DNA of 11,845 nucleotides from Bacteroidota bacterium (GTDB lineage Bacteria; Bacteroidota; Bacteroidia; Flavobacteriales; Flavobacteriaceae). The notes beneath the pieces are model-generated. The model did not search any database. It saw only the letters and a program-made list of their open reading frames with translations, and was not told the origin of the DNA. Positions 1 to 6,375 of the stretch are shown in pieces. The stretch is taken from contig JAEWKB010000070.1 in assembly GCA_023386255.1 (NCBI GenBank), positions 1 to 11,845 on the forward strand. The letters are read 5' to 3'. The translations under genes and the position numbers were made by a program. How positions within the stretch are numbered: position 1 is the stretch's first letter; the number at the start of each line of letters is the position of its first letter.

Positions 1-2
1 AT

Positions 3-110
3 ATTACACTGCCCACTGAATACATTAAGACCAAAACCGTAGCGCAGTGGAAAAAAGAAAAGCCTGATCTGCACAACAGGCCGTGCATTTTTATCATCCA
101 CAAATTTTAA
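3..110 (+). CDS. 3' end of an unidentified gene (partial, runs in from the left edge)
   Basis: An open frame enters from the window edge and codes for 35 residues before a TAA at 108-110, ending in ...RPCIFIIHKF. The composition looks like real protein, and the other two + frames stop within the first 45 bases. Its stop overlaps the stop of the convergent chrA gene: the four bases TTAA at 107-110 serve both, which is a common way for convergent genes to abut. Too little is visible to recognise a family, so no function is offered. It could still be a chance open frame. Confidence 0.5.
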   Translation: MTLPTEYIKTKTVAQWKKEKPDLHNRPCIFIIHKF

Positions 111-1201
111 CCGATAAAGTTTAACAGGTAGCCGGCTACAGCACCAACAAGTATTACTATAGCACTGTTTATTTTAGGAAAAACTAACAGTAGTACAAAA
201 GAGGTTATTGCAATAAAGGCTGTTTTCCAGTCAGTAATGCTCTCTGTCCCCAACTGCCAGCAAACTGCCGCAATTATTGCTACAGATATAACATTTACTG
301 CAGAGAGGAAATGACTGAAAAAAATATACTTTTTAAGGAACGGCAATAGTGTTCCTAAGAGCCCTACAAATACAAAAGAAGGCAGGAAAACGCCAACAGT
401 TGAAACTAAAGCACCACAAAAGCCGTTTACCTGATAACCAATAAAAGTTACAGATGAAAATACAGGTCCTGGTGTAAATTGCCCCACTGCAATAGCGTCT
501 GTTAAGACCTGGCGGGATAACACTCCCGTTGTAACAAGTTCTTCATCAATAAAAGCAAACAACGCATAGCCACTGCCATAAAGAACCGAACCTATTTTAA
601 CAAAAACCAGAAACAATTTGGTATTAGATATCCCTGCTGCAAGTGGTATAGGCAATATGCCGGGTAAAGAAGCATTGCCTAAACTACGGTAGAGGGCATA
701 GCACAACCCCAGGCCAAACATCACAGCTATTTCAGGAAAACCTGCAAGAGCCAATATAAGAGCCGCCAAGCCCAGTAAACCAAGTGTAAGGTTCTTAACA
801 GAGGCACGGGCAAGAGGATAAACAGCCAGCAAAATTATAGCAATAACAGCCGGTTTAATGCCATAAATAAAAGGTTGCACAGACGGAAGAGTACCGTATT
901 TGCTATAAAGCCAGGCTATTACTCCTGTAATTAGCACTGCCGGGCCAATAAACAGAAAACCGGCTGCCAGTAAACCTTTCCGGCCAGCTCTTTCTTTGCC
1001 TATATGTATCGCTAGCTCCGTACTGTTAGGGCCGGGTATAAGGCTGGTGGCACCTACAAGGTCAATAAATCTTGCATCATCCATCCACTGCCGTTTTTTT
1101 ACAACTTCGTAGCGCATCATAGCAATATGGGCAGCAGGCCCGCCAAAGGCTGTTACGCCCAGCCTCAGAAATAACCTACATACAGATAGTAAAGAATCCA
1201 T
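107..1201 (-). CDS. chrA: ChrA-type chromate/anion transporter, two-domain form
   Basis: This is a polytopic inner-membrane protein of 364 aa, of the CHR (chromate ion transporter) family, whose best-studied members export chromate. It shows the family's internal duplication. The N-terminal half carries FGGPAAHI (residues 19-26) and PGPN (56-59). The C-terminal half repeats the pattern with YGSGYALF (about 208-215) and TPGPV (243-247). Roughly ten to twelve hydrophobic segments fill the rest, and the length fits the long-chain two-domain form. The open frame extends to a TTG at 1207, but I chose the ATG at 1201 because that TTG lies inside the -7 promoter box. The gene is divergent from nhaA and converges on the fragment at 1-110. 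Substrate is inferred from the family only; many CHR homologues have no proven role in chromate resistance. Confidence 0.88.
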   Translation of the reverse strand: MDSLLSVCRLFLRLGVTAFGGPAAHIAMMRYEVVKKRQWMDDARFIDLVGATSLIPGPNSTELAIHIGKERAGRKGLLAAGFLFIGPAVLITGVIAWLYSKYGTLPSVQPFIYGIKPAVIAIILLAVYPLARASVKNLTLGLLGLAALILALAGFPEIAVMFGLGLCYALYRSLGNASLPGILPIPLAAGISNTKLFLVFVKIGSVLYGSGYALFAFIDEELVTTGVLSRQVLTDAIAVGQFTPGPVFSSVTFIGYQVNGFCGALVSTVGVFLPSFVFVGLLGTLLPFLKKYIFFSHFLSAVNVISVAIIAAVCWQLGTESITDWKTAFIAITSFVLLLVFPKINSAIVILVGAVAGYLLNFIG

Positions 1202-1204
1202 AAG

Positions 1205-1212
1205 CAAAAATA
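1205..1212 (-). promoter_or_regulatory. -7 promoter box of chrA
   Basis: On the minus strand this reads TATTTTTG, an exact match to the Bacteroidetes -7 element TAnnTTTG. Only three bases separate it from the ATG at 1201, so the transcript would start at or next to the start codon. No TTG is present at the usual -33 distance; that place is taken by the palindrome at 1237-1246. Confidence 0.5.
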
Positions 1213-1236
1213 GTAAGCTTTAATTTGTTACTATCA

Positions 1237-1246
1237 CCTAATTAGG
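1237..1246. promoter_or_regulatory. Palindrome CCTAATTAGG, candidate shared operator of chrA and nhaA
   Basis: A perfect 10-bp inverted repeat lies almost exactly at the middle of the 77-bp gap between the divergent chrA and nhaA starts (palindrome centre 1241.5, gap centre 1240). It is 24 bp from the chrA -7 box and 19 bp from the nhaA -7 box, so it occupies the -33 region of both promoters. This placement fits a dimeric regulator or a shared upstream element, but an AT-rich 10-mer of this kind can also arise by chance. Confidence 0.35.
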
Positions 1247-1265
1247 ATTATTAACCTTAAGGGCT

Positions 1266-1273
1266 TAAATTTG
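1266..1273 (+). promoter_or_regulatory. -7 promoter box of nhaA
   Basis: TAAATTTG matches the Bacteroidetes -7 consensus exactly and ends five bases before the ATG at 1279. It implies a leaderless or nearly leaderless nhaA mRNA. No clear -33 TTG is seen at 17-23 nt upstream. Confidence 0.55.
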
Positions 1274-1278
1274 TAACT

Positions 1279-2478
1279 ATGGCAAAACTCATTAATCTCA
1301 GGACATTTGGTGATTTCTTTAAATCAACATCGGCAGGAGGTATCATCCTTCTTATATGTGTGGCTATATCATTACTTATAGCCAATACAAATGAGGGCAA
1401 AGGGTTTATTGAATTATTGAACTATCAGGTCGGTATTGAAAATGATGCAGTACACCTCCGCTATCCTGTGCTGCTATGGATAAATGACGGGCTTATGGCC
1501 ATATTTTTCCTGCTTGTAGGACTCGAAATAAAACGGGAAATTGTTGAGGGGGAGCTTTCATCAGTAAAACAGGCAGCCCTCCCTGTACTGGCAGCAGTAG
1601 GAGGTGTATTAATCCCTGCACTTATATATAGTTTCTTTAATAACGGTACATCTGTCTCGGGCGGCTGGGGCATACCTATGGCTACCGATATTGCTTTTGC
1701 GCTCGGTATATTATCACTGTTAGGCAATAAAGTACCTACGGGCCTTAAGATATTTCTTGCAGCACTTGCGATTGTTGATGATTTAATGGCCATACTTGTT
1801 ATCGCTATTTTTTATTCGGCTGAGTTGCATTACATAAATTTATTATATGGTAGCGGGGTATTTGTCCTGCTCCTTATCTTTAACAGGATTGGAATAAAGA
1901 ATATCTTCTTTTACATCATTCCGGGTATGGTTATGTGGTATTTTATTCACCACTCAGGTATACATGCCACCATTGCGGGCGTGCTCACCGCGCTAACACT
2001 ACCCACTACGCCTGATGCTACGGAGTCGCCCCTTGAAAAATTGGAGCATGCACTTACCAAACCTGTAAACTTTTTAATAATGCCCATTTTTGCCATTGCA
2101 AATTGTAACATTACGTTTGCAGAAGGTATGGTTGAAGGGCTTGCCAGCAACCTTGGGCTCGGAATTGTATTAGGATTATTTATCGGTAAGCCGGCAGGAA
2201 TCTTTTTATTTTCCTGGCTATCGGTAAAGCTGAAGTTTGCGCAACTGCCCTCACGCACAGGCTGGGGACATGTAGCCGGACTTGGCTTCCTGGGAGGCAT
2301 TGGCTTTACAATGTCGATATTTATTGCGCTTCTTTCGTTCAATGAGCCCGCTTTGCAAAATGAAGCTAAATTTGCTGTACTGGCAGCGTCAGCTATGTCA
2401 GGAATAATAGGTTTTATTGTGCTGAGGAGGCTTTATGTAAAACAGGTAAAAACTGCTAAGCATAATGTAAATATTTAA
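1279..2478 (+). CDS. nhaA: NhaA family Na+/H+ antiporter
   Basis: This 399-aa inner-membrane antiporter exchanges internal Na+ (or Li+) for external protons and so supports pH and sodium homeostasis. The family's functional residues are present. The ion-binding aspartate pair is D167-D168 in AIVDDLMAIL (E. coli D163-D164). D137 in MATDIAFALG corresponds to D133, and K304 in GLFIGKPAGI to K300. Also present are the signature FFLLVGLEIKRE (76-87) and SGIHATIAGV (226-235). The length is normal for the family and the frame is intact. The ATG start is set by the conserved N-terminus and by the -7 box five bases upstream. No other gene shares its transcript clearly; the next + strand gene starts 67 bp downstream with its own possible promoter. 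Confidence 0.96.
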   Translation: MAKLINLRTFGDFFKSTSAGGIILLICVAISLLIANTNEGKGFIELLNYQVGIENDAVHLRYPVLLWINDGLMAIFFLLVGLEIKREIVEGELSSVKQAALPVLAAVGGVLIPALIYSFFNNGTSVSGGWGIPMATDIAFALGILSLLGNKVPTGLKIFLAALAIVDDLMAILVIAIFYSAELHYINLLYGSGVFVLLLIFNRIGIKNIFFYIIPGMVMWYFIHHSGIHATIAGVLTALTLPTTPDATESPLEKLEHALTKPVNFLIMPIFAIANCNITFAEGMVEGLASNLGLGIVLGLFIGKPAGIFLFSWLSVKLKFAQLPSRTGWGHVAGLGFLGGIGFTMSIFIALLSFNEPALQNEAKFAVLAASAMSGIIGFIVLRRLYVKQVKTAKHNVNI

Positions 2479-2525
2479 AATAAAGATAAATAGATGTAGC
2501 CTTACAATTTAATTTCACTAAATTT

Positions 2526-2542
2526 CGGCAAATTTTTTGCCG
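2526..2542 (+). promoter_or_regulatory. Hairpin (7-bp perfect inverted repeat) abutting the start at 2546
   Basis: CGGCAAA (2526-2532) and TTTGCCG (2536-2542) form a perfect stem around a TTT loop and end three bases before the ATG. There is no T-run after it, so it is a poor terminator for nhaA. The second arm also contains a near match to the -7 box (TTTTTTTG, 2532-2539 region) at the spacing seen for other genes here. It may therefore be a promoter/operator overlap rather than an RNA hairpin. Confidence 0.4.
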
Positions 2543-2545
2543 CCC

Positions 2546-2956
2546 ATGACCTTTCTCCCCGAAATACTAATTGGTACAGCTGTACTGATAACCCTGGCCG
2601 TATATGTATATTATAGCAGCCCCCGCAGTAAGGCTGAAAAAATAAAGCTCCTTAAAGCGTACCGGCGGGCACAAAACCTTTCGATGAAGCTGCAGGATAT
2701 CGTAAGCAAACATATCCTTGTACATGATGCCTATACTGACGAAGTACTTCCCGGTATTACCTTTGGCGATTATCTTAAAGAACTACAGCACAGGCACGCT
2801 GTGCAACTTTCAGAAACGGTTTATATTAAACTGCGGAATGGCCGAAGCATAAGGTTGAAGAAGAAAATACGCAAACTACTTGAGGATGAAATGGTACGAT
2901 TATGCGAGGTTAAAAAGATTCTTGAACCCATAGCAAATTTAAAAAAGCCGGCATAA
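2546..2956 (+). CDS. Small single-pass membrane protein of unknown function
   Basis: I do not recognise this 136-aa protein. It begins with a hydrophobic segment (residues 5-24, FLPEILIG... to VYVYY) followed by basic residues, consistent with an N-terminal membrane anchor and a cytoplasmic C-terminal part. The rest is charged and probably helical. It has an RSKAEKIKLLKAYRRAQ stretch (27-43), a central DAYTDEVLPGITFGDYLKEL block, and a lysine-rich RLKKKIRKLLEDE segment (103-115). The ATG at 2546 is preferred over the TTG at 2537, which lies inside the hairpin/promoter region. The stop at 2954-2956 lies inside the terminator shared with the convergent lysozyme-like gene. Codon use and the clean frame suggest a real gene, probably lineage-restricted. 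Confidence 0.72.
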   Translation: MTFLPEILIGTAVLITLAVYVYYSSPRSKAEKIKLLKAYRRAQNLSMKLQDIVSKHILVHDAYTDEVLPGITFGDYLKELQHRHAVQLSETVYIKLRNGRSIRLKKKIRKLLEDEMVRLCEVKKILEPIANLKKPA

Positions 2957-2967
2957 AGCCAGCTTTT
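2943..2967. terminator. Bidirectional terminator between the convergent genes 2546-2956 and 2966-3613
   Basis: The arms AAAAGCCGGC (2943-2952) and GCCAGCTTTT (2958-2967) pair around a five-base loop. Transcribed from the minus strand, the single imperfect position is a G-U wobble and the stem runs into six U residues. From the + strand the same position is a C-A mismatch, followed by UUUU. It should therefore work in both directions but better for the minus-strand gene. It overlaps the last codons of the + gene. Confidence 0.75.
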
Positions 2968-3613
2968 ATAATTTCACTCTTGGTTCAGGATGAGGTACAA
3001 TGTTGGAAGTATCATACCCGCCAAATTTTTTTATGTATGTTTTTAGGGATGTTCCAAAACCATCCCTAAAACCTTTTCTGCCGTTTGTCCGCAGGAAGTT
3101 CTTAACCGATGTGGCTCCCGCAAGGTGTGCAGCTGCCAATAAACCTGATTCGGTTATTTTTATACCTTTTACTACCTTACCGTCAAACTGTGCTATTTCT
3201 TTGCGAAGCTCCCATTTATTTTTGGAAAGAAGCGCTTTAAAAGCACGTTCCTGAAGGCTCGGGTTGTTGAGGAAGTTTTTTGTGTCAGTAATCCCTACTG
3301 ATCGCAGGGCGCTTCGTCCGAACTGGTATTTGCCCATGTAACCAAAGCGATTGATAAGTTTATAAAGCCCCTGAGATTCTTTAATGGCTATTGCCTGCTT
3401 AAAACCGATATAGGATTTACCGGTGAAGGGGAAGTTGTAATTGACTTTAGCTGTTTCGTCAATTGTCGGTACTGTGTAGTTTGTAATTTCATCCTCTGCA
3501 AGATGAAAACCTTCTATTTTTCCAAATTGTTTTACTTCGGTGGATTTAAATCCCGAGCTCACTATTGTAATAAACAGAGCTAAACCTATAAAGTACGACC
3601 ATTGTTTTATCAT
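2966..3613 (-). CDS. Secreted lysozyme-like / transglycosylase-like protein
   Basis: This 215-aa protein begins with a signal-peptide-like segment (residues 1-21, MIKQWSYFIGLALFITIVSS) and no lipobox cysteine, so it is probably exported to the periplasm or beyond. The core has a lysozyme-fold signature: IAIKES (75-80) with E79 as the candidate catalytic glutamate, N88, then GYMGKYQFG (91-99). A later LLAAAHLAGATSVKNFL helix (158-174) is typical of lysozyme-like and transglycosylase-like domains. Similar Bacteroidetes proteins are often labelled peptidoglycan-binding, but no LysM repeat is visible here. Peptidoglycan cleavage is inferred from motif shape, not shown. It has its own promoter about 50 bp upstream and is separated from mltG by 283 bp, so it is not part of that operon. 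Confidence 0.75.
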   Translation of the reverse strand: MIKQWSYFIGLALFITIVSSGFKSTEVKQFGKIEGFHLAEDEITNYTVPTIDETAKVNYNFPFTGKSYIGFKQAIAIKESQGLYKLINRFGYMGKYQFGRSALRSVGITDTKNFLNNPSLQERAFKALLSKNKWELRKEIAQFDGKVVKGIKITESGLLAAAHLAGATSVKNFLRTNGRKGFRDGFGTSLKTYIKKFGGYDTSNIVPHPEPRVKL

Positions 3614-3660
3614 AGTTTAAATTTTCTCATAATCTGTCACCTTATGAATTTCACAGGGGG

Positions 3661-3694
3661 CAAATATACAACAAATTATTAACCTGATTTACAA
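3661..3694 (-). promoter_or_regulatory. Promoter of the lysozyme-like gene
   Basis: On the minus strand TATATTTG (3668-3661) matches TAnnTTTG exactly. A TTG (3694-3692) lies 23 nt upstream, at the outer limit of the usual spacing. The predicted leader is about 40-45 nt to the ATG at 3613. Confidence 0.55.
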
Positions 3695-3838
3695 CATCTT
3701 AGCTTTTTAAGCTGGGATTAACAAAACGTTAAGACAAAAATTACTGCAAGAATATTCCGTAACTACAATAAAATAAGGGGGTTACAGCTGACCCGTGTTA
3801 ATTATTTTTTAACTTAAAAAATCTGTCAATTAACAGTA
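3695..3838. other. Intergenic AT-rich stretch with two small inverted repeats, no gene seen
   Basis: Together with flanking signals this is the 283-bp gap between two minus-strand genes. No plausible open frame was found on either strand. It holds a short hairpin, AGCTT-TTT-AAGCT (3701-3713), and an AT-only inverted repeat, ATTTTTT (3804-3810) with AAAAAAT (3816-3822). The latter could add to the terminator of the mltG operon or simply reflect base composition. Confidence 0.45.
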
Positions 3839-3839
3839 T

Positions 3840-3874
3840 AAAAAAGCCTGAAGCGTAAGAAAAAAGCTTCCGGC
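3840..3874 (-). terminator. Rho-independent terminator of the dapF-GNAT-mltG operon
   Basis: On the minus strand GCCGGAAGC (3874-3866) pairs with GCTTCAGGC (3854-3846), with one mismatch, around an 11-base loop. The stem is followed directly by six U residues (3845-3840). It lies 23 bp past the mltG stop. Confidence 0.78.
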
Positions 3875-3896
3875 CAACAAAGTTTTAAACTAGATT

Positions 3897-4937
3897 TTAT
3901 CTTTTTATTCCCATTTTATTTACCCACGCCACATACTTTTGACGGTTAACTTCGTGCTGTGCCGGTGTAACGGCAAACTCATGATAGCCAAAATTAGTAA
4001 CGCTGGCGCAGAAGTATATGAAATTATGTTTTTCAGGGTTAAGTACCGCATCAAGTGCCGAGATATCCGGCATGGCAATTGGCCCCGGTGGAAGCCCTGC
4101 GTATTTATAGGTGTTGTAAGGAGAATCAATAACAAGATCTTTATACAACACCCTTTTAATAACCTGGTCAAAATCGCCAGACTGTATCTTCATGGCGTAA
4201 ATAACTGTAGGGTCGGCCTCCAGTTTCATACCTTTATTAAGGCGGTTAAGGTACACACCGGCTACACGTGGCCTCTCATCAGTCTTCACGGTCTCTTTGT
4301 GTACAATTGATGCCAGCGCCGATACCTGTAGCGGCGTAAGGTTAAGTGCGGCGGCTTTGGCTTTGCGTTCTTCTGTCCAGAATTTCCGGTATTCCTTAGC
4401 CATTTTCTCCCTCACTTTTGTAGCTGTAGTATTCCAGAAGAACTCGTACGTATTATGTATAAAAACACTCAGTACATTTTCTTCGGTAAAGCCATTTTCT
4501 TCTAAAAACTGCTTATCAGTAAATGCCTGCAGGAGCGCCAGGCTATCCGGCTCAATCTGTTGGGCAATGCGTCCCACCACACGCTGCAGTGTTTCCTGAT
4601 TATTAAATGATATCCTTACAGGAACAGGCTGGCGCAGGGAGTTGATTATATCATTGCTGTTCATGCCTCTTTTAAGGATGAACTTACCTGCCTTTACATT
4701 GTCAGGATAGGATTTTTTATCTGCCGTTGAGCGGAATTTATCCATATTCTCAATATACGGCTTTACAATCTTCTCTACATCAGCAAAAGTAGCTTTGGTA
4801 GGAATGTATACTGCTACCCTGTCTTCACTGAAGGCAGTATTGGCCGAAAAAACATCTTTGTACATAAGGTACCCGTATATAGTACCTCCTAAAACTACAA
4901 TAAGCGAAAATATGCCTACAATTCTCCTTAGTTTCAA
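3897..4937 (-). CDS. mltG: MltG-like endolytic murein transglycosylase (YceG family), TTG start
   Basis: This 346-aa protein has one N-terminal membrane anchor (about residues 5-25) and a periplasmic YceG/MltG domain. MltG enzymes cut nascent glycan strands near the membrane and so set strand length. Family signatures are clear: ALASIVHKET (207-216), AGVYLNRLNKGMKLEADPTVIYAM (226-249), and PYNTYKYAGLPPGPIAMP (273-290). Aligned by eye to E. coli MltG (IIEKET, catalytic E218), E215 is the catalytic glutamate and is present; the preceding Glu (E216 there) is His213 here. The only sensible start is a TTG at 4937: the frame is closed by the TAA of the upstream gene five codons earlier, and the first in-frame ATG (codon 25) would remove the anchor. 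It is third in the operon after dapF and GNAT, 12 bp downstream. Confidence 0.93.
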   Translation of the reverse strand: MKLRRIVGIFSLIVVLGGTIYGYLMYKDVFSANTAFSEDRVAVYIPTKATFADVEKIVKPYIENMDKFRSTADKKSYPDNVKAGKFILKRGMNSNDIINSLRQPVPVRISFNNQETLQRVVGRIAQQIEPDSLALLQAFTDKQFLEENGFTEENVLSVFIHNTYEFFWNTTATKVREKMAKEYRKFWTEERKAKAAALNLTPLQVSALASIVHKETVKTDERPRVAGVYLNRLNKGMKLEADPTVIYAMKIQSGDFDQVIKRVLYKDLVIDSPYNTYKYAGLPPGPIAMPDISALDAVLNPEKHNFIYFCASVTNFGYHEFAVTPAQHEVNRQKYVAWVNKMGIKR

Positions 4938-4949
4938 TTTTATATATTT

Positions 4950-5480
4950 TTATTGTTGATGAATTAATTGATATAATGCCTCGTCTGCATAGTGGGTACC
5001 ACGGTTATTCCATTGTTTTTTTACTCCCACGCATTGGAAGCCAAAAGTAGTAAAAAGTGCTATACTGGCAGTATTGGCAGGATTAATATTTGCGTAAAGC
5101 TGGTGCAGGCGTAAATGGTTAAATGCATAATTAATTAAAAGCTGAAGCGCCTCGCTCCCAAAGCCCCTGCTCCTTTCGGCAGCTTCATGGATTATGATGC
5201 CTACACCTGCGCGTTGGTTGGCAGGATCATAATCAAAAAGGTCTATCAGCCCTATAGCTGCATCAGTAGCATTTTTGCATATCGCCAGCCTTAGCTGCTT
5301 TGCCTCATAAATATCCTGGTGCGCATTTTCAAGGTACTGGCGTATAAGGAAACGGCTGTAAGGTGTCTGGGTATTGCTTACCTCCCACACTTCTTCATTA
5401 TTTTCTATTGTATACAAAAAATCCAGGTCTTCCGGCTCCAAAGCGCGCAGGTAAACAGTATTTCCCTTCAGGGTTACCAT
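4950..5480 (-). CDS. GNAT family N-acetyltransferase (RimJ/RimL/SpeG-like)
   Basis: This is a soluble 176-aa protein with a single GNAT domain, expected to move an acetyl group from acetyl-CoA to an amine. It shows [19 protein letters not shown] (77-95, strand 4 region), the acetyl-CoA pyrophosphate-binding loop [10 protein letters not shown] (103-112), and [16 protein letters not shown] (133-148), the typical C-terminal helix-strand motif. The substrate cannot be read from the sequence; relatives acetylate ribosomal protein N-termini, polyamines or small molecules. Its ATG overlaps the dapF stop (shared ATGGTAA, 7-bp overlap), which points to translational coupling. It ends 12 bp before mltG and in the same reading frame. 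Sitting between two cell-wall genes suggests, but does not prove, an envelope-related role. Confidence 0.88.
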   Translation of the reverse strand: MVTLKGNTVYLRALEPEDLDFLYTIENNEEVWEVSNTQTPYSRFLIRQYLENAHQDIYEAKQLRLAICKNATDAAIGLIDLFDYDPANQRAGVGIIIHEAAERSRGFGSEALQLLINYAFNHLRLHQLYANINPANTASIALFTTFGFQCVGVKKQWNNRGTHYADEALYQLIHQQ

Positions 5481-6256
5481 TCTATTTCCCCTTTAAAAAC
5501 CATGCGTGCAGGCCCCGTAAGAAATATATTGGTAAACTGCTTACCGTCTTGTAAAAACGATACTGATAACTCCCCGCCCGGTGTTTCCAACACTATACTA
5601 TCAGCTTCTGTTTTGTCTAAAACCTTCATGGCAATGGCAACGGCTGTTACACCTGTACCGCAGCTAAGTGTTTCATCTTCAACACCGCGTTCATAGGTGC
5701 GGACTGAAAATTTGTCAGTGGCTGCCTGGCTTACAAAGTTTACATTTGTTCCTTTTTCACCATACAGGCCGCTGTAACGAATTTGCGACCCAATGCTTTT
5801 AACATCAAAAGATTCGAGGTTTTCAACAATCTCAACATGATGCGGTGAGCCGGTATCAAGAAACACATAATCTTCATAAACCGTAACCGAGTGCACATCC
5901 TTCATCTGCAGCGAAACAACATTATTTTCGTCAATTATGGCATGATGCAGGCCATCTACAGCCATAAATTCAGCATCATCCTCTATAATGCCTAAATGTT
6001 TTGCAAAGGCTACGATGCACCTGCCGCCGTTTCCGCACATGGTGCTTTCATTTCCGTCAGAATTGTAATACACCATACGAAAATCAGCATTGCTGGCGTT
6101 CTCTAACAAAATAAGGCCGTCTGCCCCTATGCCAAATCTGCGGTCGCACAAAAAATTAATAAGTTTGGTATCATTTTTGGAAAAAGCATTATTGCGGTTA
6201 TCAACCATAACAAAGTCATTTCCTGTACCCTGGTATTTGTAAAATGTGTGTAGCAT
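5474..6256 (-). CDS. dapF: Diaminopimelate epimerase
   Basis: This cytoplasmic enzyme of 260 aa converts LL-diaminopimelate to meso-diaminopimelate, the lysine precursor and peptidoglycan cross-linking residue, without a cofactor. The two catalytic cysteines are both present: C74 in [12 protein letters not shown] and C199 in [11 protein letters not shown]. The N-terminus [15 protein letters not shown] (6-20) and the ERGVEDETL block (189-197) are family hallmarks, and the length is close to the usual 270-280. The frame is open to 6352, but the ATG at 6256 is chosen because conserved sequence starts there and because a perfect promoter lies between the two. It leads the operon dapF-GNAT-mltG. 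Confidence 0.96.
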   Translation of the reverse strand: MLHTFYKYQGTGNDFVMVDNRNNAFSKNDTKLINFLCDRRFGIGADGLILLENASNADFRMVYYNSDGNESTMCGNGGRCIVAFAKHLGIIEDDAEFMAVDGLHHAIIDENNVVSLQMKDVHSVTVYEDYVFLDTGSPHHVEIVENLESFDVKSIGSQIRYSGLYGEKGTNVNFVSQAATDKFSVRTYERGVEDETLSCGTGVTAVAIAMKVLDKTEADSIVLETPGGELSVSFLQDGKQFTNIFLTGPARMVFKGEIEW

Positions 6257-6273
6257 TGCAGCATTTATAGGGG

Positions 6274-6301
6274 CAAAAGTACAAATATTAATGACACGCA
6301 A
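6274..6301 (-). promoter_or_regulatory. Promoter of the dapF-GNAT-mltG operon
   Basis: On the minus strand a TTG (6301-6299) is followed after 17 nt by TACTTTTG (6281-6274), matching the Bacteroidetes -33/-7 consensus at every defined position. The -7 box ends 17 nt before the dapF ATG, leaving a leader of roughly 13 nt. It stands back to back with the degP promoter. Confidence 0.72.
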
Positions 6302-6317
6302 AACGGGTGGCCCGCAT

Positions 6318-6347
6318 TTGGGAATTAGGATACAAATAGTAATTTTA
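6318..6347 (+). promoter_or_regulatory. Probable promoter of degP
   Basis: A TTG (6318-6320) is followed after 19 nt by TAATTTTA (6340-6347), which departs from TAnnTTTG only at the last base. The predicted leader to the ATG at 6376 is about 25 nt. It diverges from the dapF promoter, with the two -33 elements about 16 bp apart. Confidence 0.42.
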
Positions 6348-6375
6348 ACCATAAAATTAAATAATGTTTTAAATT

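Noticed and set aside
205..215. Expectation of a mobile element or defence island in the window
   Set aside because: No transposase, integrase, terminal inverted repeats, tRNA-adjacent att site or defence-type protein was found anywhere; the gene content is housekeeping plus small lineage-specific genes.
1461..2342. Two minus-strand open frames (1461-1793 and 1947-2342) inside nhaA
   Set aside because: They are antisense shadows of a fully conserved antiporter frame and have no recognisable protein features.
3000..3254. Plus-strand 84-codon frame inside the lysozyme-like gene
   Set aside because: The minus-strand protein has coherent signal peptide and lysozyme-like motifs; the + frame has none.
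3939..4599. Plus-strand open frames within mltG (3939-4310, 4297-4599)
   Set aside because: Both lie opposite a clear MltG reading frame and show cysteine/arginine-rich composition typical of shadow translations.
6257..6352. Upstream extension of dapF to a start at 6352
   Set aside because: The DapF N-terminus (KYQGTGNDF) begins just after the ATG at 6256, and a full-consensus promoter lies inside the extension.
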